Source of the DNA: an uncultured Alphaproteobacteria bacterium
GTDB taxonomy: Bacteria > Pseudomonadota > Alphaproteobacteria > Bin95
Direction: 5' to 3'
DNA length: 53,750 nt
Assembly: GCA_937891825.1 (NCBI GenBank)
Contig: CALAHN010000038.1
Coordinates: forward strand, 1 to 53,750
How positions within the stretch are numbered: position 1 is the stretch's first letter; each line of letters opens with the position of its first letter. Made by a program: the position numbers and the translations under genes. Shown here one piece after another: positions 32,671 to 42,291 of this stretch. The notes beneath the pieces are model-generated. The model searched no databases. It had not been told where the DNA came from and was given only the letters and a program-made list of their open reading frames with translations.

Positions 32671-33654
32671 TCATGTCGGATAGAGGCCGGCGGTCCGCGC
32701 CCGAAGTTGGACGAGCGCCAGAACCGCGTTCAGCATCGGCGTCTCGACCCCGACGATGGCGCCAAGCTCGGTGACTGCCGTCACAAGCGCGTCGATTTCC
32801 ATCGGGCGGCCGCGTTCCAGGTCCTGCAGCATGGAGGTCTTGTGCTCGCCGACCTCGAACGCGGCGGCAAGGCGGCGCTCGGCCGTCACCCGGAAGCGGG
32901 CGCCCACGGCTTCGCCGACGGCGCGGCCCTCGGCCGCCAGCGTGAAGAGCAGCGCCTTCGTCGCCGCATCCCGGCCGAGGCCCGCGAGCGTCGCGCCCGT
33001 CAGCGCCGAAACCGGGTTCAGGCAGAGATTGCCCCAGAGCTTCATCCAGATGTCGTCCCGGATCTTGGCGCGGATCGGCGCCCGCAGGCCCGCCGCCGTC
33101 AACGCATCCGAAAGCGCCGTGATCCGCGCGGTCTTTTCGCCCGACGGCTCGCCGATCGGGTAGGCGTCGCCTTCCATATGCTGAATGACGCCGGGCGCCG
33201 TGATTTCGACCGCCGGATGCACGACCATGCCGATCGCCCGTTCGGGGCCGATGCCGGTCCATTGGGCGCGGCCGGGATCGACCGTCTCCAGCGTTCGGCC
33301 CGCATGGGCGCCGCCGAGGCCGTGGAAATACCACCAGGGCACGCCGTTCATGGCTGTAACGACCGCGGTATCGGGGCCGAGCAGCGGCTGCATCGGCCCG
33401 ACGACGCCGGCGCTCTGGTGGGCTTTCAGCGTGACGATCACAAAGTCCTGGACGCCGAGCGTCGCCGGATCGTCGGTCGCCTTCGGCCGGGCGGTGAATT
33501 CGCTGCCGTCCTGAAACTTGCAGACCAGGCCGTTCGCCTGCATCGCCGCCAGATGCGGCCCGCGGGCGATCAGCGCTACGTCCGCGCCCGCGCGGGAGAG
33601 CATGCCGCCCAGATGCGCGCCGATCGCCCCCGCGCCATAGATCGCGATCTTCAT
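32671..33654 (-). CDS. ketopantoate reductase family protein (2-dehydropantoate 2-reductase-like)
   Basis: A 327-aa NADPH-dependent reductase of the ApbA/PanE family. The N-terminus MKIAIYGAGAIGAHLGGMLS is the Rossmann motif; the central Lys region is KIRDDIWMKLWGNLCLNPVS, and the C-terminal helix bundle contains SMLQDLERGRPMEIDAL, as in PanE proteins. The ATG at 33654 overlaps the GlcD-like oxidase stop by 4 nt. In an operon with a D-2-hydroxyacid oxidase and an MFS carrier, a catabolic 2-oxoacid/2-hydroxyacid role is as plausible as pantothenate synthesis, so I give no gene symbol. Confidence 0.88.
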   Translation of the reverse strand: MKIAIYGAGAIGAHLGGMLSRAGADVALIARGPHLAAMQANGLVCKFQDGSEFTARPKATDDPATLGVQDFVIVTLKAHQSAGVVGPMQPLLGPDTAVVTAMNGVPWWYFHGLGGAHAGRTLETVDPGRAQWTGIGPERAIGMVVHPAVEITAPGVIQHMEGDAYPIGEPSGEKTARITALSDALTAAGLRAPIRAKIRDDIWMKLWGNLCLNPVSALTGATLAGLGRDAATKALLFTLAAEGRAVGEAVGARFRVTAERRLAAAFEVGEHKTSMLQDLERGRPMEIDALVTAVTELGAIVGVETPMLNAVLALVQLRARTAGLYPT

Positions 33655-35072
33655 ACGTGCAGAACCTTGCCGGGGTTCAGGATGTTCTTCGGGTCGAGCG
33701 CGCGCTTCAACGTCCGCATCAGCGCGATGGCGGCCGGGCCATGCTCCTTCGCCATGGAATTCATCTTGCCCATGCCGACGCCGTGCTCGCCGGTGCACGA
33801 TCCGCCCATCGCCAGCGCCCGGTCGACAAGGCGGTCGTTGAACGCCGTCGCCCGCGCCAGTTCCTCCGCATCGTCCAGGTCGACCATGATGCAGCAATGG
33901 AAGTTGCCGTCGCCGACATGGCCGCAGATCGGTGAATAGAGGCTGCTGGCGCCGATGTCGGCCTTGGTGTCGACAATGCATTCCGCCAGCCGGCTGATCG
34001 GCACGACGACATCCGTCGCCCATCCGCGCTTGCCGGGCGACTTCGCCAGACAGGCATAGTAGGCGTCATGGCGCGCCTGCCAGAGCTTCGAGCGTTCCTC
34101 CGGCTTCATCGTCCACTGGAACCCGGCGCCGCCATTGTCGAGCGCGAGCGCCTCGACCGTGCCTGCCTGCTCCGCGACGCTGGCCGCCGTGCCGTGGAAT
34201 TCGAAGAACAGCGTCGGCTTGATGTCGAAGCCTTCAAGCTTGGAATAGTCGATACAGGCCTGAATTTGCACATCGTCCAGGAGTTCGATCCGCGCGACCG
34301 GCACGCCCATCTGGATCGTCTGCTGCGCCGTCTCGACTGCGCCCGCCAGGGTTTCGAACTGGCAAACGGCGGCGGCGATCTTCTCGGGCACGCCATAAAG
34401 CTTGAGGCGGACTTCCGTGATGATCCCAAGCGTGCCTTCGGACCCGACGATCAGGTGGGTCAGGTCGTACCCGGAGGATGATTTCTTCGCCCGCCCGCCG
34501 GTCGTCATGATCGTGCCGTCGGCGAGCACGACCGTCAGGCCGAGCACGTTCTCCTTCATCGTGCCGTAGCGCACGGCGTTGGTGCCCGAAGCGCCCGTCG
34601 CGGCCATGCCGCCGAGGCTCGCGTCGGCGCCGGGATCGACGGGGAAGAAATACCCGGTATCGCGGAGATGCTCGTTGATCGCCTTGCGGGTGACCCCGGC
34701 TTGCGTCATGCAGTCTCCGTCGGCCGCGTTCACTTCCAGAACGGCGTTCATGCCGGAAAGATCGATGGTGACGCCGCCGTGGATCGCCTGCACATTGCCT
34801 TCAAGCGACGTGCCTGTGCCCCAGGCGATGATTGGCAGGTCGTTGGCGTTGCAGATTTTCACGATCGCCGAAACTTCCTCGGTCGATAGCGCGAAAGCGA
34901 CGGCGTCGGGGGGCGCCGGGCGAAAATGGTCCTCGCCCTGGGCATGCTGGTCGCGAACGGCCTGGGCGGTCGACAGCCGGTCGCCGAGCAGGGCGCGCAA
35001 GTCGCTGAGAGCCGCTTCCAGCCGTTCGGAATTGCGGCGGGCGTCTGGCGGGGCGCTGTCCGGGGGCGTCAT
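33651..35072 (-). CDS. FAD-linked D-2-hydroxyacid oxidase (GlcD/D-lactate dehydrogenase-like)
   Basis: A 473-aa flavoprotein of the PCMH/GlcD family. The FAD domain is seen in IAWGTGTSLEGNVQAIHGGV, YFFPVDPGADASLGGMAATG, GTNAVRYGTMKENVLGL and LTHLIVGSEGTLGIITEV. The C-terminal domain carries CGHVGDGNFHCCIMVD and SCTGEHGVGMGKM and ends with LDPKNILNPGKVLHV. It has no Fe-S domain, unlike the YdiJ-like protein at 7693-10578. The ATG at 35072 (AGAAGGA upstream) is preferred to the longer Arg-rich frame. It is coupled to the reductase by a 4-nt overlap and lies 37 nt after the MFS gene. Substrate options include D-lactate, glycolate and D-2-hydroxyglutarate. Confidence 0.9.
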   Translation of the reverse strand: MTPPDSAPPDARRNSERLEAALSDLRALLGDRLSTAQAVRDQHAQGEDHFRPAPPDAVAFALSTEEVSAIVKICNANDLPIIAWGTGTSLEGNVQAIHGGVTIDLSGMNAVLEVNAADGDCMTQAGVTRKAINEHLRDTGYFFPVDPGADASLGGMAATGASGTNAVRYGTMKENVLGLTVVLADGTIMTTGGRAKKSSSGYDLTHLIVGSEGTLGIITEVRLKLYGVPEKIAAAVCQFETLAGAVETAQQTIQMGVPVARIELLDDVQIQACIDYSKLEGFDIKPTLFFEFHGTAASVAEQAGTVEALALDNGGAGFQWTMKPEERSKLWQARHDAYYACLAKSPGKRGWATDVVVPISRLAECIVDTKADIGASSLYSPICGHVGDGNFHCCIMVDLDDAEELARATAFNDRLVDRALAMGGSCTGEHGVGMGKMNSMAKEHGPAAIALMRTLKRALDPKNILNPGKVLHV

Positions 35073-35109
35073 GGGGCGAGGTCCTTCTGTGGGGCGTCGG
35101 CAGCGCCCA

Positions 35110-36333
35110 TTAATGCCGTGGCGGGGGCGGAGCCGCAATAAGGCGCACGAATATCGCCCGCGCCACAAGGCTCAGCGCCGCGACATGCAGGAAGCCGAGC
35201 GCCCAGGCGAGATCGGTATAGCCCTCCGGCCCGGAAAATGCCGCAAGGATGAACCCCATCGCCACCGGCCCCATCGCGCCGCCGGCATAGCCAAGCGTCG
35301 TGTGCAGCGCCAGGGTCTGCCCGCGCCGCCCCGGCTCGGCGGCCTCCGAAGTGCCGCCGGTCAGGGTCGAACTGTCGAGCCAGATCGCGGCCCCGGAAAT
35401 CAGGGCGAGCGTCACCGCCAGCCAATAGGCTTCGGGCCCGGCGACGCCCAGCAGCAGGGACGCGACAGCCGAGAGCACGGTCGCGAGCCTGACGATGCGC
35501 TCCCGCCCGATCCGGATCGAGAGGCCATTGCCGTACACGCTGACGATCGTGCCGAGCAGGGCGAGCAGCGTCGCGGCGAGGGCCGGGGCGACCCAGTCCG
35601 TCGTGCGATCCGGGGCGCTGAGCGCGACATAGCCAAGGAACGCCACGATCCAGCCGCGCAGCACGCTCATTTCCCAGGTATGGACGCAATAGGTCAGGGC
35701 AAAGGCCATCGCCGGGCGGTTCTTCATCACCGGGCGGAAGTCGAGCAAGGCAGTCCGGGGACCTTCGGCCGCGGGCGGCCTGACGGATGGGGCGGCGATC
35801 AACACCAATGCCGAAGCCGAGACCGCGACCCAGCCGGCGATCGCGAACGCCGCCTGCCAGCCATAGGCATCGGCGACGACAGCGCCGAGCGTAAACGACA
35901 ACGCGCCCGAAATGCCGATCCCGGCCGCATGCCAGGCGACCGCCCGGCGCATCAGACCGGCGTCGACCCGGTCCGCCAGCAGTTTCAGTCCGGTCATGTA
36001 GACGCCCGCCCAGCCGACGCCGGAAAGGGCGCGGGCCGCCATGGCGCTCCAGAAGTCGTCGACGGCATAGGCGAAGGCCAGGTGGCCGCCCGCGATCGCA
36101 ATGGCGCCGAAGAGATATATCCGCTTTGGGTCGATCCGGTCGGTCAGGGAGACCAGGAAGGGCGCCGCGGCCATGTAGGCGAAATAAAAAGCGCCGGTAA
36201 TCATCCCGGCTTCGGCAGGGCCGATGTCCCATGCCTCGCGCAGGCGCGGCAGCAGCGCCGACCACACATAGGCGCCGATCTGGGCCGCGATCTGGGCCGC
36301 GCAAACAAGGATGACGAGTCGATGACCGGACAT
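35110..36333 (-). CDS. major facilitator superfamily transporter
   Basis: A 407-aa inner-membrane carrier with about twelve hydrophobic segments. Helix 1 is LVILVCAAQIAAQIGAYVWS, followed by the loop-2 motif LTDRIDPKRIYLFGAI typical of the family, ALSGVGWAGVYMTGLKLLAD, and a repeated second half starting near DFRPVMKNRPAMAFALTYC. The ATG at 36333 gives the usual short N-terminus; an alternative ATG at 36351 adds six residues. It heads an operon with the GlcD-like oxidase and the ketopantoate reductase-like enzyme, so it could import their hydroxyacid substrate. It is divergent from rpe. Confidence 0.88.
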   Translation of the reverse strand: MSGHRLVILVCAAQIAAQIGAYVWSALLPRLREAWDIGPAEAGMITGAFYFAYMAAAPFLVSLTDRIDPKRIYLFGAIAIAGGHLAFAYAVDDFWSAMAARALSGVGWAGVYMTGLKLLADRVDAGLMRRAVAWHAAGIGISGALSFTLGAVVADAYGWQAAFAIAGWVAVSASALVLIAAPSVRPPAAEGPRTALLDFRPVMKNRPAMAFALTYCVHTWEMSVLRGWIVAFLGYVALSAPDRTTDWVAPALAATLLALLGTIVSVYGNGLSIRIGRERIVRLATVLSAVASLLLGVAGPEAYWLAVTLALISGAAIWLDSSTLTGGTSEAAEPGRRGQTLALHTTLGYAGGAMGPVAMGFILAAFSGPEGYTDLAWALGFLHVAALSLVARAIFVRLIAAPPPPRH

Positions 36334-36429
36334 GCGCGTCAGCCTGCCCATTTCGGGTCCGCCCGTCCATCTGCCGGGATTAACGAAGTTGTGCTTGTTC
36401 CCCGATTCGCGGCCTGCTACGAACAGTCC

Positions 36430-37122
36430 ATGCCAAATGATATATTGATCGCTCCGTCCATCCTCGCCGCCGATTTCGCGGCCCTGGGCGCCGCCGTCGC
36501 AGAAGTCGACGCCGCGGGCGCGGATTGGCTGCATCTCGATGTCATGGACGGCAATTTCGTGCCCAACATCAGCTTCGGCCCGGCGGTCATCAAGGCGCTC
36601 AGGCCGCACAGCGCCAAGACCTTCGACGCCCATCTGATGATCAACCCGGTCGACGCCTTCGTTGCGGAATTCGTGAACGCCGGCTGCGAGCGGATCACGG
36701 TGCATCCCGAAGCCGGGCCGCATGTGCATCGCTCGCTCGGGCTGATCCGGTCGCTCGGCGCGAAGCCCGGCGTCGCCCTTAATCCCGGAACGCCGGTCGA
36801 GGCGATCGACAATCTGATCGACCTGGTCGATCTCGTCTTGGTGATGAGCGTCAATCCGGGCTTTGGCGGCCAGTCGTTCATCGATAGCCAATTGGCGAAG
36901 ATCGCCGCCGTTCGGCGACGCATCGACGCGTCCGGCCGCGATATCCGCCTGCAGGTCGATGGCGGCGCGACGCCCGCCACGGCAGGAGCGATCGCCCATG
37001 CCGGGGCGGATGTCATCGTCGCGGGCACGGCCGTCTTCAAGGATGGGCCGGCAGGCTACGCGCGCAATGTGGCGGCGATCCGGAACGCCGCCATGGCGGG
37101 CCGAAAGGCGAGGGCGGCCTAG
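36430..37122 (+). CDS. rpe: ribulose-phosphate 3-epimerase
   Basis: A 230-aa TIM-barrel epimerase interconverting ribulose 5-phosphate and xylulose 5-phosphate. Landmarks are IAPSILAADFAALGAAV, the metal-binding LHLDVMDGNFVPNISFGP, TFDAHLMI, ITVHPEAG, VLVMSVNPGFGGQSFI and LQVDGGATP. The ATG at 36430 starts at the conserved MPNDILIAPS. The stop overlaps the GTG of the heparinase-like gene (TAGTG). It supplies the pentose phosphate link that matches the tkt operon elsewhere in the window. Confidence 0.96.
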   Translation: MPNDILIAPSILAADFAALGAAVAEVDAAGADWLHLDVMDGNFVPNISFGPAVIKALRPHSAKTFDAHLMINPVDAFVAEFVNAGCERITVHPEAGPHVHRSLGLIRSLGAKPGVALNPGTPVEAIDNLIDLVDLVLVMSVNPGFGGQSFIDSQLAKIAAVRRRIDASGRDIRLQVDGGATPATAGAIAHAGADVIVAGTAVFKDGPAGYARNVAAIRNAAMAGRKARAA

Positions 37123-38651
37123 TGCCAGGGTCGCTGGCGCGCTTCAAGCCGCCACGGCAGCACATGCCGTGGCTCGATGCGCTGATCGAGGCGTTTCAAT
37201 CCACGCCCGATGCGCCGAGCGAACCGGTCGCCCGCCTGAAAGACCCGTGGCCCGGCGACGCCGGCCGCGCGGAAGTGCTGATCCAGCAGGAAGCCGAACT
37301 GATGGCGGCGCTGGACCCCGATCCCCATGACCCGGAATTGGCGCGGGATCATGTGCGCCGGGGCAGGGCTCAGTCCTTCACCTGGCTGCGCGACCTTCGG
37401 TCCGCCGGCGGCGATGCGGCGCGGCGCGCGGCGCGGCGCGGCGTCACGACCTGGATCGAGACCAATCGTCGAAGCGACCCCATCGGCTGGCGGCCCGATA
37501 TCGTCGGCCAGCGGCTCTCCGCCTGGATGGGCGCCTATGAATTTTATGCCGCAAGCGCCGGCCCAGCCTTCCGCGCCGAGGTGATGGAGCAGACGGCCGT
37601 GCAGGTGGCGTGGCTCCGCCGGCGCATCGATCTGGCGCCGCCCGGCCCTGGCCGGTTCGCGGCGCTGGCCGGGCTGGCGGCCGGCGCCGCCGCGATCGGC
37701 GGGTCGGAGGCCATCCTGACCGAAGTCGACCGCGCGCTGGTCCGGGCGATCCGCAAGGAACTTGCGCCCGATGGCGGCCTGATCGGCGCGGCGCCGCTGA
37801 CCCAGCTCGATGCATTGATGCGCTTGCTCGATCTCCGCGCCGCCTTTGCCGCAGTCGGCCGCCCGCCGCCGGAGGCGAGCAGCGACGCCGCGAGCGCCAT
37901 GGCGGCGCCGCTTGCCGCCTTGCGCTTTGGGGATGGCGGGCTTGGCGTGTTCAGCGGCGGCGAAGGCGATCCCTGGACCATCGATCTGGCGCTCGCGGCG
38001 TCCGGGTGGCGCGGCCGCGCGCCCCTGGACCTGCCGCAAGCCGGCTTCGCCCGGGCGGTCGCGGGCCGGTCGACGCTGCTGACATGCGCTGGCCCCGGCG
38101 CCTTCGAATTCGGCCATGGCGGCGACCGTCTGGTGACCAGCACGGGCGCCAATTCCGATGCGCCGCCCGCGCGCTTCGAAGCGCCGGGCATCTCGCATTT
38201 CTCCGCGCCGTGCTTCGCCGGCGGCCGGATGGCGGCCGGGGCCGCCGTCGAGCGCGACGCCGATGGCGGCGCGACCCTGCTGACCCTAGCCAACACATGG
38301 TCGCGACCCCAGGCCGAATGGCGCCGTCGCCTCTACCTCGCGGCCGACGGGCATGACCTCCGCGGCGAGGATTGCGCCGTCGGTCCGGCCGGACAGGCCA
38401 TGGTCGTAGCGTTCCACCTGCACCCCAGCGCCGATGCAATCCAGTTGGACGATGGCGGCGTCCTGGTGCGCGCCCATTCCGGCCAGGGCTGGCGGTTCCG
38501 GGCCGATCGACCTGCCCGGCTCGCCGCCGAACCCTACCGCGGCCGGCCGGGCGCCGCCGCTGCCGCCCTTCGCATCGAAGCCCCGGCGGCGTTCGACGGC
38601 GAGGGCAAACTCTTGCTGCGATGGGCATTCCGCATGGAGCGCGCGATCTAG
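37122..38651 (+). CDS. heparinase II/III-like family protein
   Basis: A 509-aa protein whose layout fits the heparinase II/III-like family: an alpha-helical first half ([60 protein letters not shown]) and a beta-sheet second half ([39 protein letters not shown]). I recall members next to purH in alphaproteobacterial genomes, where their function is not established. The start is a GTG overlapping the rpe stop. No signal peptide is visible, so periplasmic polysaccharide cleavage would need another export route. Residues of a lyase active site cannot be assigned by eye. Confidence 0.8.
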   Translation: MPGSLARFKPPRQHMPWLDALIEAFQSTPDAPSEPVARLKDPWPGDAGRAEVLIQQEAELMAALDPDPHDPELARDHVRRGRAQSFTWLRDLRSAGGDAARRAARRGVTTWIETNRRSDPIGWRPDIVGQRLSAWMGAYEFYAASAGPAFRAEVMEQTAVQVAWLRRRIDLAPPGPGRFAALAGLAAGAAAIGGSEAILTEVDRALVRAIRKELAPDGGLIGAAPLTQLDALMRLLDLRAAFAAVGRPPPEASSDAASAMAAPLAALRFGDGGLGVFSGGEGDPWTIDLALAASGWRGRAPLDLPQAGFARAVAGRSTLLTCAGPGAFEFGHGGDRLVTSTGANSDAPPARFEAPGISHFSAPCFAGGRMAAGAAVERDADGGATLLTLANTWSRPQAEWRRRLYLAADGHDLRGEDCAVGPAGQAMVVAFHLHPSADAIQLDDGGVLVRAHSGQGWRFRADRPARLAAEPYRGRPGAAAAALRIEAPAAFDGEGKLLLRWAFRMERAI

Positions 38652-38734
38652 TTACCGCGCTGTTTGACAGGGCCTTCGCCTTCCGCGCAAAACCCAGGCT
38701 TCTCGACAGTATTCATGCTTGGAGTCGCCCGTTC

Positions 38735-40354
38735 ATGGCCGTTTCGCTCGATTTGCCGCCAGCGCCGGATCTCGTCAGGATCAAACGCGCGCTGATTTCC
38801 GTGTCGGACAAGACCGGCATTGTCGCATTCGGACAGTTCCTGGCGTCCCAGGGCGTCGAGGTCTTGTCGACAGGCGGCACCCGCAAGGCGCTAGTCGAAG
38901 GCGGCGTCGCGGCGATCGAAGTCGCGGACGTGACCGGCTTCCCCGAAATTCTGGACGGCCGGGTCAAGACCCTGCATCCGAAGGTGCATGGCGGCCTCCT
39001 GGCAGTGCGCGGCCTGGCCGCCCACAAGGCGGCGCTGGAAGAGCATGGCATGCCGGAAATCGATCTTCTGGTCGTGAACCTCTACCCATTCGAGGCGACG
39101 GTCGCCGGCGGCGCCGATGCCGCGACCTGTGTCGAGAACATCGATATCGGCGGGCCGGCGATGATCCGTGCGGCCGCGAAGAACCACGGCTATGTCACGG
39201 TCGCGACGGCGCCGGACCAGCTTGAGGCGATTCAGGCGGAAATGGCGGCGCAGAGCGGCGCGGTTTCGTTCGACCTCCGCCGCCGCCTTGCCGGCGAAGC
39301 CTATGCGCGGACGGCCGCATATGACGCCCGGATCGCCGGATGGTTCGCCGAACAGCGGGGCGAAGTCCTGCCGGCGACGCTGCCTCTCGCCGGAACCGAA
39401 GGCGAGATCCTGCGCTATGGCGAAAACCCCCATCAGGCGGCGGCGTTCTACCGGATGCCGGACGCCGCAGGCCGTCTTCGCTTGGGCGTCGCGACCGCCA
39501 CGCAGCTTCAGGGCAAGGAGCTGTCCTACAACAATCTGAACGACACCGACGCCGCCTTTGAGCTGGCGGCGGAATTCGATGTTCCGGCAGTCGCCATCAT
39601 CAAGCATGCCAACCCCTGCGGCGTCGCCACTGGCGCGACCTTGCTGGAAGCCTGGCAGGCAGCATTGAAGTGCGACCCGGTCAGCGCCTTTGGCGGCGTG
39701 ATCGCCGTAAACCGGACGCTCGATGCGGCGACGGCGGCGGCGATCGGCAAGCTGTTCGTCGAAGTCATCATCGCGCCGGACGTCGCCGAAGACGCGGTCG
39801 CGGCGCTGGCGAAGAAGAAAAACCTGCGCTTGCTGAAAACCGGCGGCATGCCCGACCCGGCGGCGAAGGGCCTGACCGTCAAGACGCTTGCCGGCGGCCT
39901 CCTGGCCCAGACCCGGGACGACGGCCGGATCGGCGAGGCGGACCTGAAGGTCGTGACCAAGCGGGCGCCGACGGCGGCCGAAATGGCGGACCTGCTGTTC
40001 GCCTTCCGCGTCGGCAAGCACGTCAAGTCGAACGCTATCGTTTATGTAAAGGGGCAGGCGACGGTCGGGGTCGGCGCCGGCCAGATGAGCCGGGTCGATT
40101 CGGCGCGGATCGCGGCGCGAAAAGCCGCCGACGCTGCCGAAGCCGCTGACGAAGCTGTGCCATTGACCGTGGGTTCGGTCGTCGCGTCGGACGCTTTCTT
40201 TCCGTTTGCCGACGGCCTGATGGCGGCGGTCGAAGCCGGCGCCACGGCGGTGATCCAACCGGGCGGCTCGATCCGCGACGACGAGGTGATCGCCGCCGCC
40301 GACGCCGCCGGCATCGCCATGGTCTTCACCGGCATGCGCCATTTCCGGCATTAG
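38735..40354 (+). CDS. purH: bifunctional AICAR formyltransferase / IMP cyclohydrolase
   Basis: A 539-aa purine biosynthesis enzyme catalysing the last two steps to IMP. The N-terminal cyclohydrolase domain (about 1-200) shows [50 protein letters not shown] and [11 protein letters not shown]. The C-terminal transferase domain has [33 protein letters not shown], the catalytic [23 protein letters not shown] and the end FPFADGL...[10 protein letters not shown]. The ATG at 38735 has TGGAG nine bases upstream; the open frame extends further but reads over the heparinase-like gene. A perfect TTGACA at 38664-38669 may be a -35, though no convincing -10 follows. Confidence 0.97.
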   Translation: MAVSLDLPPAPDLVRIKRALISVSDKTGIVAFGQFLASQGVEVLSTGGTRKALVEGGVAAIEVADVTGFPEILDGRVKTLHPKVHGGLLAVRGLAAHKAALEEHGMPEIDLLVVNLYPFEATVAGGADAATCVENIDIGGPAMIRAAAKNHGYVTVATAPDQLEAIQAEMAAQSGAVSFDLRRRLAGEAYARTAAYDARIAGWFAEQRGEVLPATLPLAGTEGEILRYGENPHQAAAFYRMPDAAGRLRLGVATATQLQGKELSYNNLNDTDAAFELAAEFDVPAVAIIKHANPCGVATGATLLEAWQAALKCDPVSAFGGVIAVNRTLDAATAAAIGKLFVEVIIAPDVAEDAVAALAKKKNLRLLKTGGMPDPAAKGLTVKTLAGGLLAQTRDDGRIGEADLKVVTKRAPTAAEMADLLFAFRVGKHVKSNAIVYVKGQATVGVGAGQMSRVDSARIAARKAADAAEAADEAVPLTVGSVVASDAFFPFADGLMAAVEAGATAVIQPGGSIRDDEVIAAADAAGIAMVFTGMRHFRH

Positions 40355-40408
40355 ATATTGCTGCCACAATGCGGCTGACACGGTAAGGCAAGCTCCAAGC
40401 GAGGCGCC

Positions 40409-41752
40409 ATGACGTCGATGATCACCGAGGCGAGGCCGGTTCAGTTTTCAGGCGCCGTGCCGGATGCGGCCGATGTCGTCGTCATTGGCGGCGGGGTCGC
40501 GGGCGTCGCCGCCGCCTATTACCTGGCGAAGCGCGGGCGGTCGGTATTCCTCGCGGAAAAGGGGCGGGTCGCGGCGGAGCAATCCAGCCGGAACTGGGGC
40601 TGGGTCCGCCAGCAGGGCAGGGACCCGGCCGAACTGCCGATCATGATCGAGGCGAACCGCCTCTGGCGGGGGCTGGCCGCCGAAACCGGCGAGGCCGACC
40701 TCGCCTTCACGCAATCGGGCTGCCTGTACCTCGCGAAAGACGCCGCGGCGATGGCGAAATATTCTGGCTGGCACGATCTCGCCAAGCGGCATCAGCTCGA
40801 CACGACGTTGCTGTCCGCCGCCGAAGTGCGCCAGCGCTATCCGATGGCCGCGGGCGATTGGGCGGGCGGCATGATTACGCCGAGCGACGGCCGCGCCGAA
40901 CCGTTCGTCGCCGTGCCGGCGCTGGCGCGGGCGGCGGAGCGCGCGGGCGCCGTGATCCGGGAAGCTTGCGCCGTGCGCACGCTCGACGTCCAGAACGGCC
41001 GCGTCGCCGGCGTCGTCACGGAAGCCGGGCGGGTTCGCGCCGACCGGGTGGTGCTGGCGGGCGGCGCCTGGTCCACCTATTTCGCGGCCAATGCGGGCCT
41101 GGACCTGCCGCAATTGGCGGTGCGCTCGACGGTGATGCGGACCGAGCCTGCGCCCGATGTCATCGGCCCCAACATTTCCAGCCCCGGCCTGGCGATCCGG
41201 CGGCGGGCCGACGGCGGCTATTCCGTGACCAGCGGCGATCTCGCCGAGCATTTCCTGTCGCCGAAGTCGTTCCGTTATTTCGCGAAGTACCTGAAGCTGA
41301 TGAAGGCGTCGGCCAAGGACGTGCGCATTCGCGTGGCGGCGCCGAAGGGCTATCCGGGCGCCTGGGGCGCGAAACGCCGCTGGGGCGCGGATGAGGCCAG
41401 CCCGTTCGAGGCGATGCGCATCGTCAACCCCGACCCGTCGCCGGTCGTCGTCGAGCGGGTGCGGCAGCGGTTGGGGCAGCGCTTTCCAGACCTGGCGGGC
41501 GTCAAGGTCGCCGAGGCCTGGGCCGGCATGATCGATGTGACGCCGGACGCCGTGCCCTATGTCGGCGAGGATCACCGCTTGGCCGGGCTATTCTATGCGA
41601 CGGGGCTTTCCGGCCACGGCTTCGGCATCGGCCCGGCGATCGGCAAGCTCATGGCGGAACTCGTCGTCGGCCAGACTCCGGCGCACGACCTGACCCGCTT
41701 CCGGACCGAACGCTTCTTCGACGGCAGCCCGATCGTGCCCGGACCTTATTGA
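40409..41752 (+). CDS. FAD-dependent oxidoreductase, DAO (glycine/D-amino acid oxidase) family
   Basis: A 447-aa flavoprotein. The dinucleotide-binding motif is VVVIGGGVAGVAAAYYLAKR with the acidic strand end FLAEKGRVAAEQSSRNWGWV. A second FAD block is VLAGGAWSTYF, and the C-terminal GLSGHGFGIGPAIGKLMAEL closes the FAD site. These fit the DadA/SoxB-like DAO family, oxidising an amine or D-amino acid. Upstream purH ends 54 nt before it. The 3' end overlaps the convergent tlpA gene by 7 nt. The substrate is unknown; opine, sarcosine-like or D-amino acids are options. Confidence 0.9.
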   Translation: MTSMITEARPVQFSGAVPDAADVVVIGGGVAGVAAAYYLAKRGRSVFLAEKGRVAAEQSSRNWGWVRQQGRDPAELPIMIEANRLWRGLAAETGEADLAFTQSGCLYLAKDAAAMAKYSGWHDLAKRHQLDTTLLSAAEVRQRYPMAAGDWAGGMITPSDGRAEPFVAVPALARAAERAGAVIREACAVRTLDVQNGRVAGVVTEAGRVRADRVVLAGGAWSTYFAANAGLDLPQLAVRSTVMRTEPAPDVIGPNISSPGLAIRRRADGGYSVTSGDLAEHFLSPKSFRYFAKYLKLMKASAKDVRIRVAAPKGYPGAWGAKRRWGADEASPFEAMRIVNPDPSPVVVERVRQRLGQRFPDLAGVKVAEAWAGMIDVTPDAVPYVGEDHRLAGLFYATGLSGHGFGIGPAIGKLMAELVVGQTPAHDLTRFRTERFFDGSPIVPGPY

Positions 41753-42291
41753 GGCGGCGCCATCGCCATCAGCCAGTCGACGAATGCCGGGTTGTCCCAT
41801 TCCGCCATGCCTTCCAGTTTGGCGACGATCATGCCTTCCTGATCGAGCACATAGGTCGTCGGCAGAACGCGCAGGCCAAGCGCGCGAGTCAGCGCGCTTT
41901 TGGGGTCGAGATCGGCGGCGAGATGCTTGAGCCCGAGCTTCGCCAGAAACGGCGCCGCCTGCTTCGCGCCGCCGCGGTCGTTCGAGAGCGCCAGCACCTT
42001 GAACCGGTCCGGCGGCAGCAAGCCGCTCAACCGGTCCAGGCTCGGCAATTCCTTGACGCATGGCGCGCACCAGGTCGCCCAGAAATTCAAGACGACGACT
42101 TTGCCGGCGAAAGCCTTCAAGCTGGCCGCGGTCCCGGCGGCGTCGACATAGTCCTCGGCGGGCAGGGCTTGCGGCGGGTCCAGCAGTTGGACGGCGTCGG
42201 TCGGCGGCGGGGGCGCTGCGATGGACGAAGCTGGCGCGATGCTCCATAAGGCGGCGGTTAAACTGATGACGAAAATCAAGGAACGGCGCAT
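41746..42291 (-). CDS. tlpA: TlpA-like periplasmic thiol:disulfide oxidoreductase
   Basis: A 181-aa exported thioredoxin-fold protein. The signal peptide is [20 protein letters not shown] with a break near SIAA. The redox motif is [15 protein letters not shown] (Cys75, Cys78), and the cis-Pro region is [13 protein letters not shown]. Such proteins reduce cytochrome c or copper-site cysteines in the periplasm. The ATG at 42291 has GGAG upstream. Its start codon and that of argH share the same CATG on opposite strands, so each gene's ribosome-binding site lies inside the other's coding sequence. A tlpA/argH divergent pair is common in alphaproteobacteria as I recall. Confidence 0.92.
   Translation of the reverse strand: MRRSLIFVISLTAALWSIAPASSIAAPPPPTDAVQLLDPPQALPAEDYVDAAGTAASLKAFAGKVVVLNFWATWCAPCVKELPSLDRLSGLLPPDRFKVLALSNDRGGAKQAAPFLAKLGLKHLAADLDPKSALTRALGLRVLPTTYVLDQEGMIVAKLEGMAEWDNPAFVDWLMAMAPPQ

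Noticed and set aside
36395-36423. rpe promoter TTGTTC-N17-TACGAA
   Set aside because: Both hexamers are weak and the predicted transcript would start at the rpe ATG with no room for a ribosome-binding site.
38664-38692. sigma70 promoter ahead of purH starting at TTGACA
   Set aside because: The -35 is perfect but no acceptable -10 lies 16-18 bp downstream; mentioned only in the purH entry.
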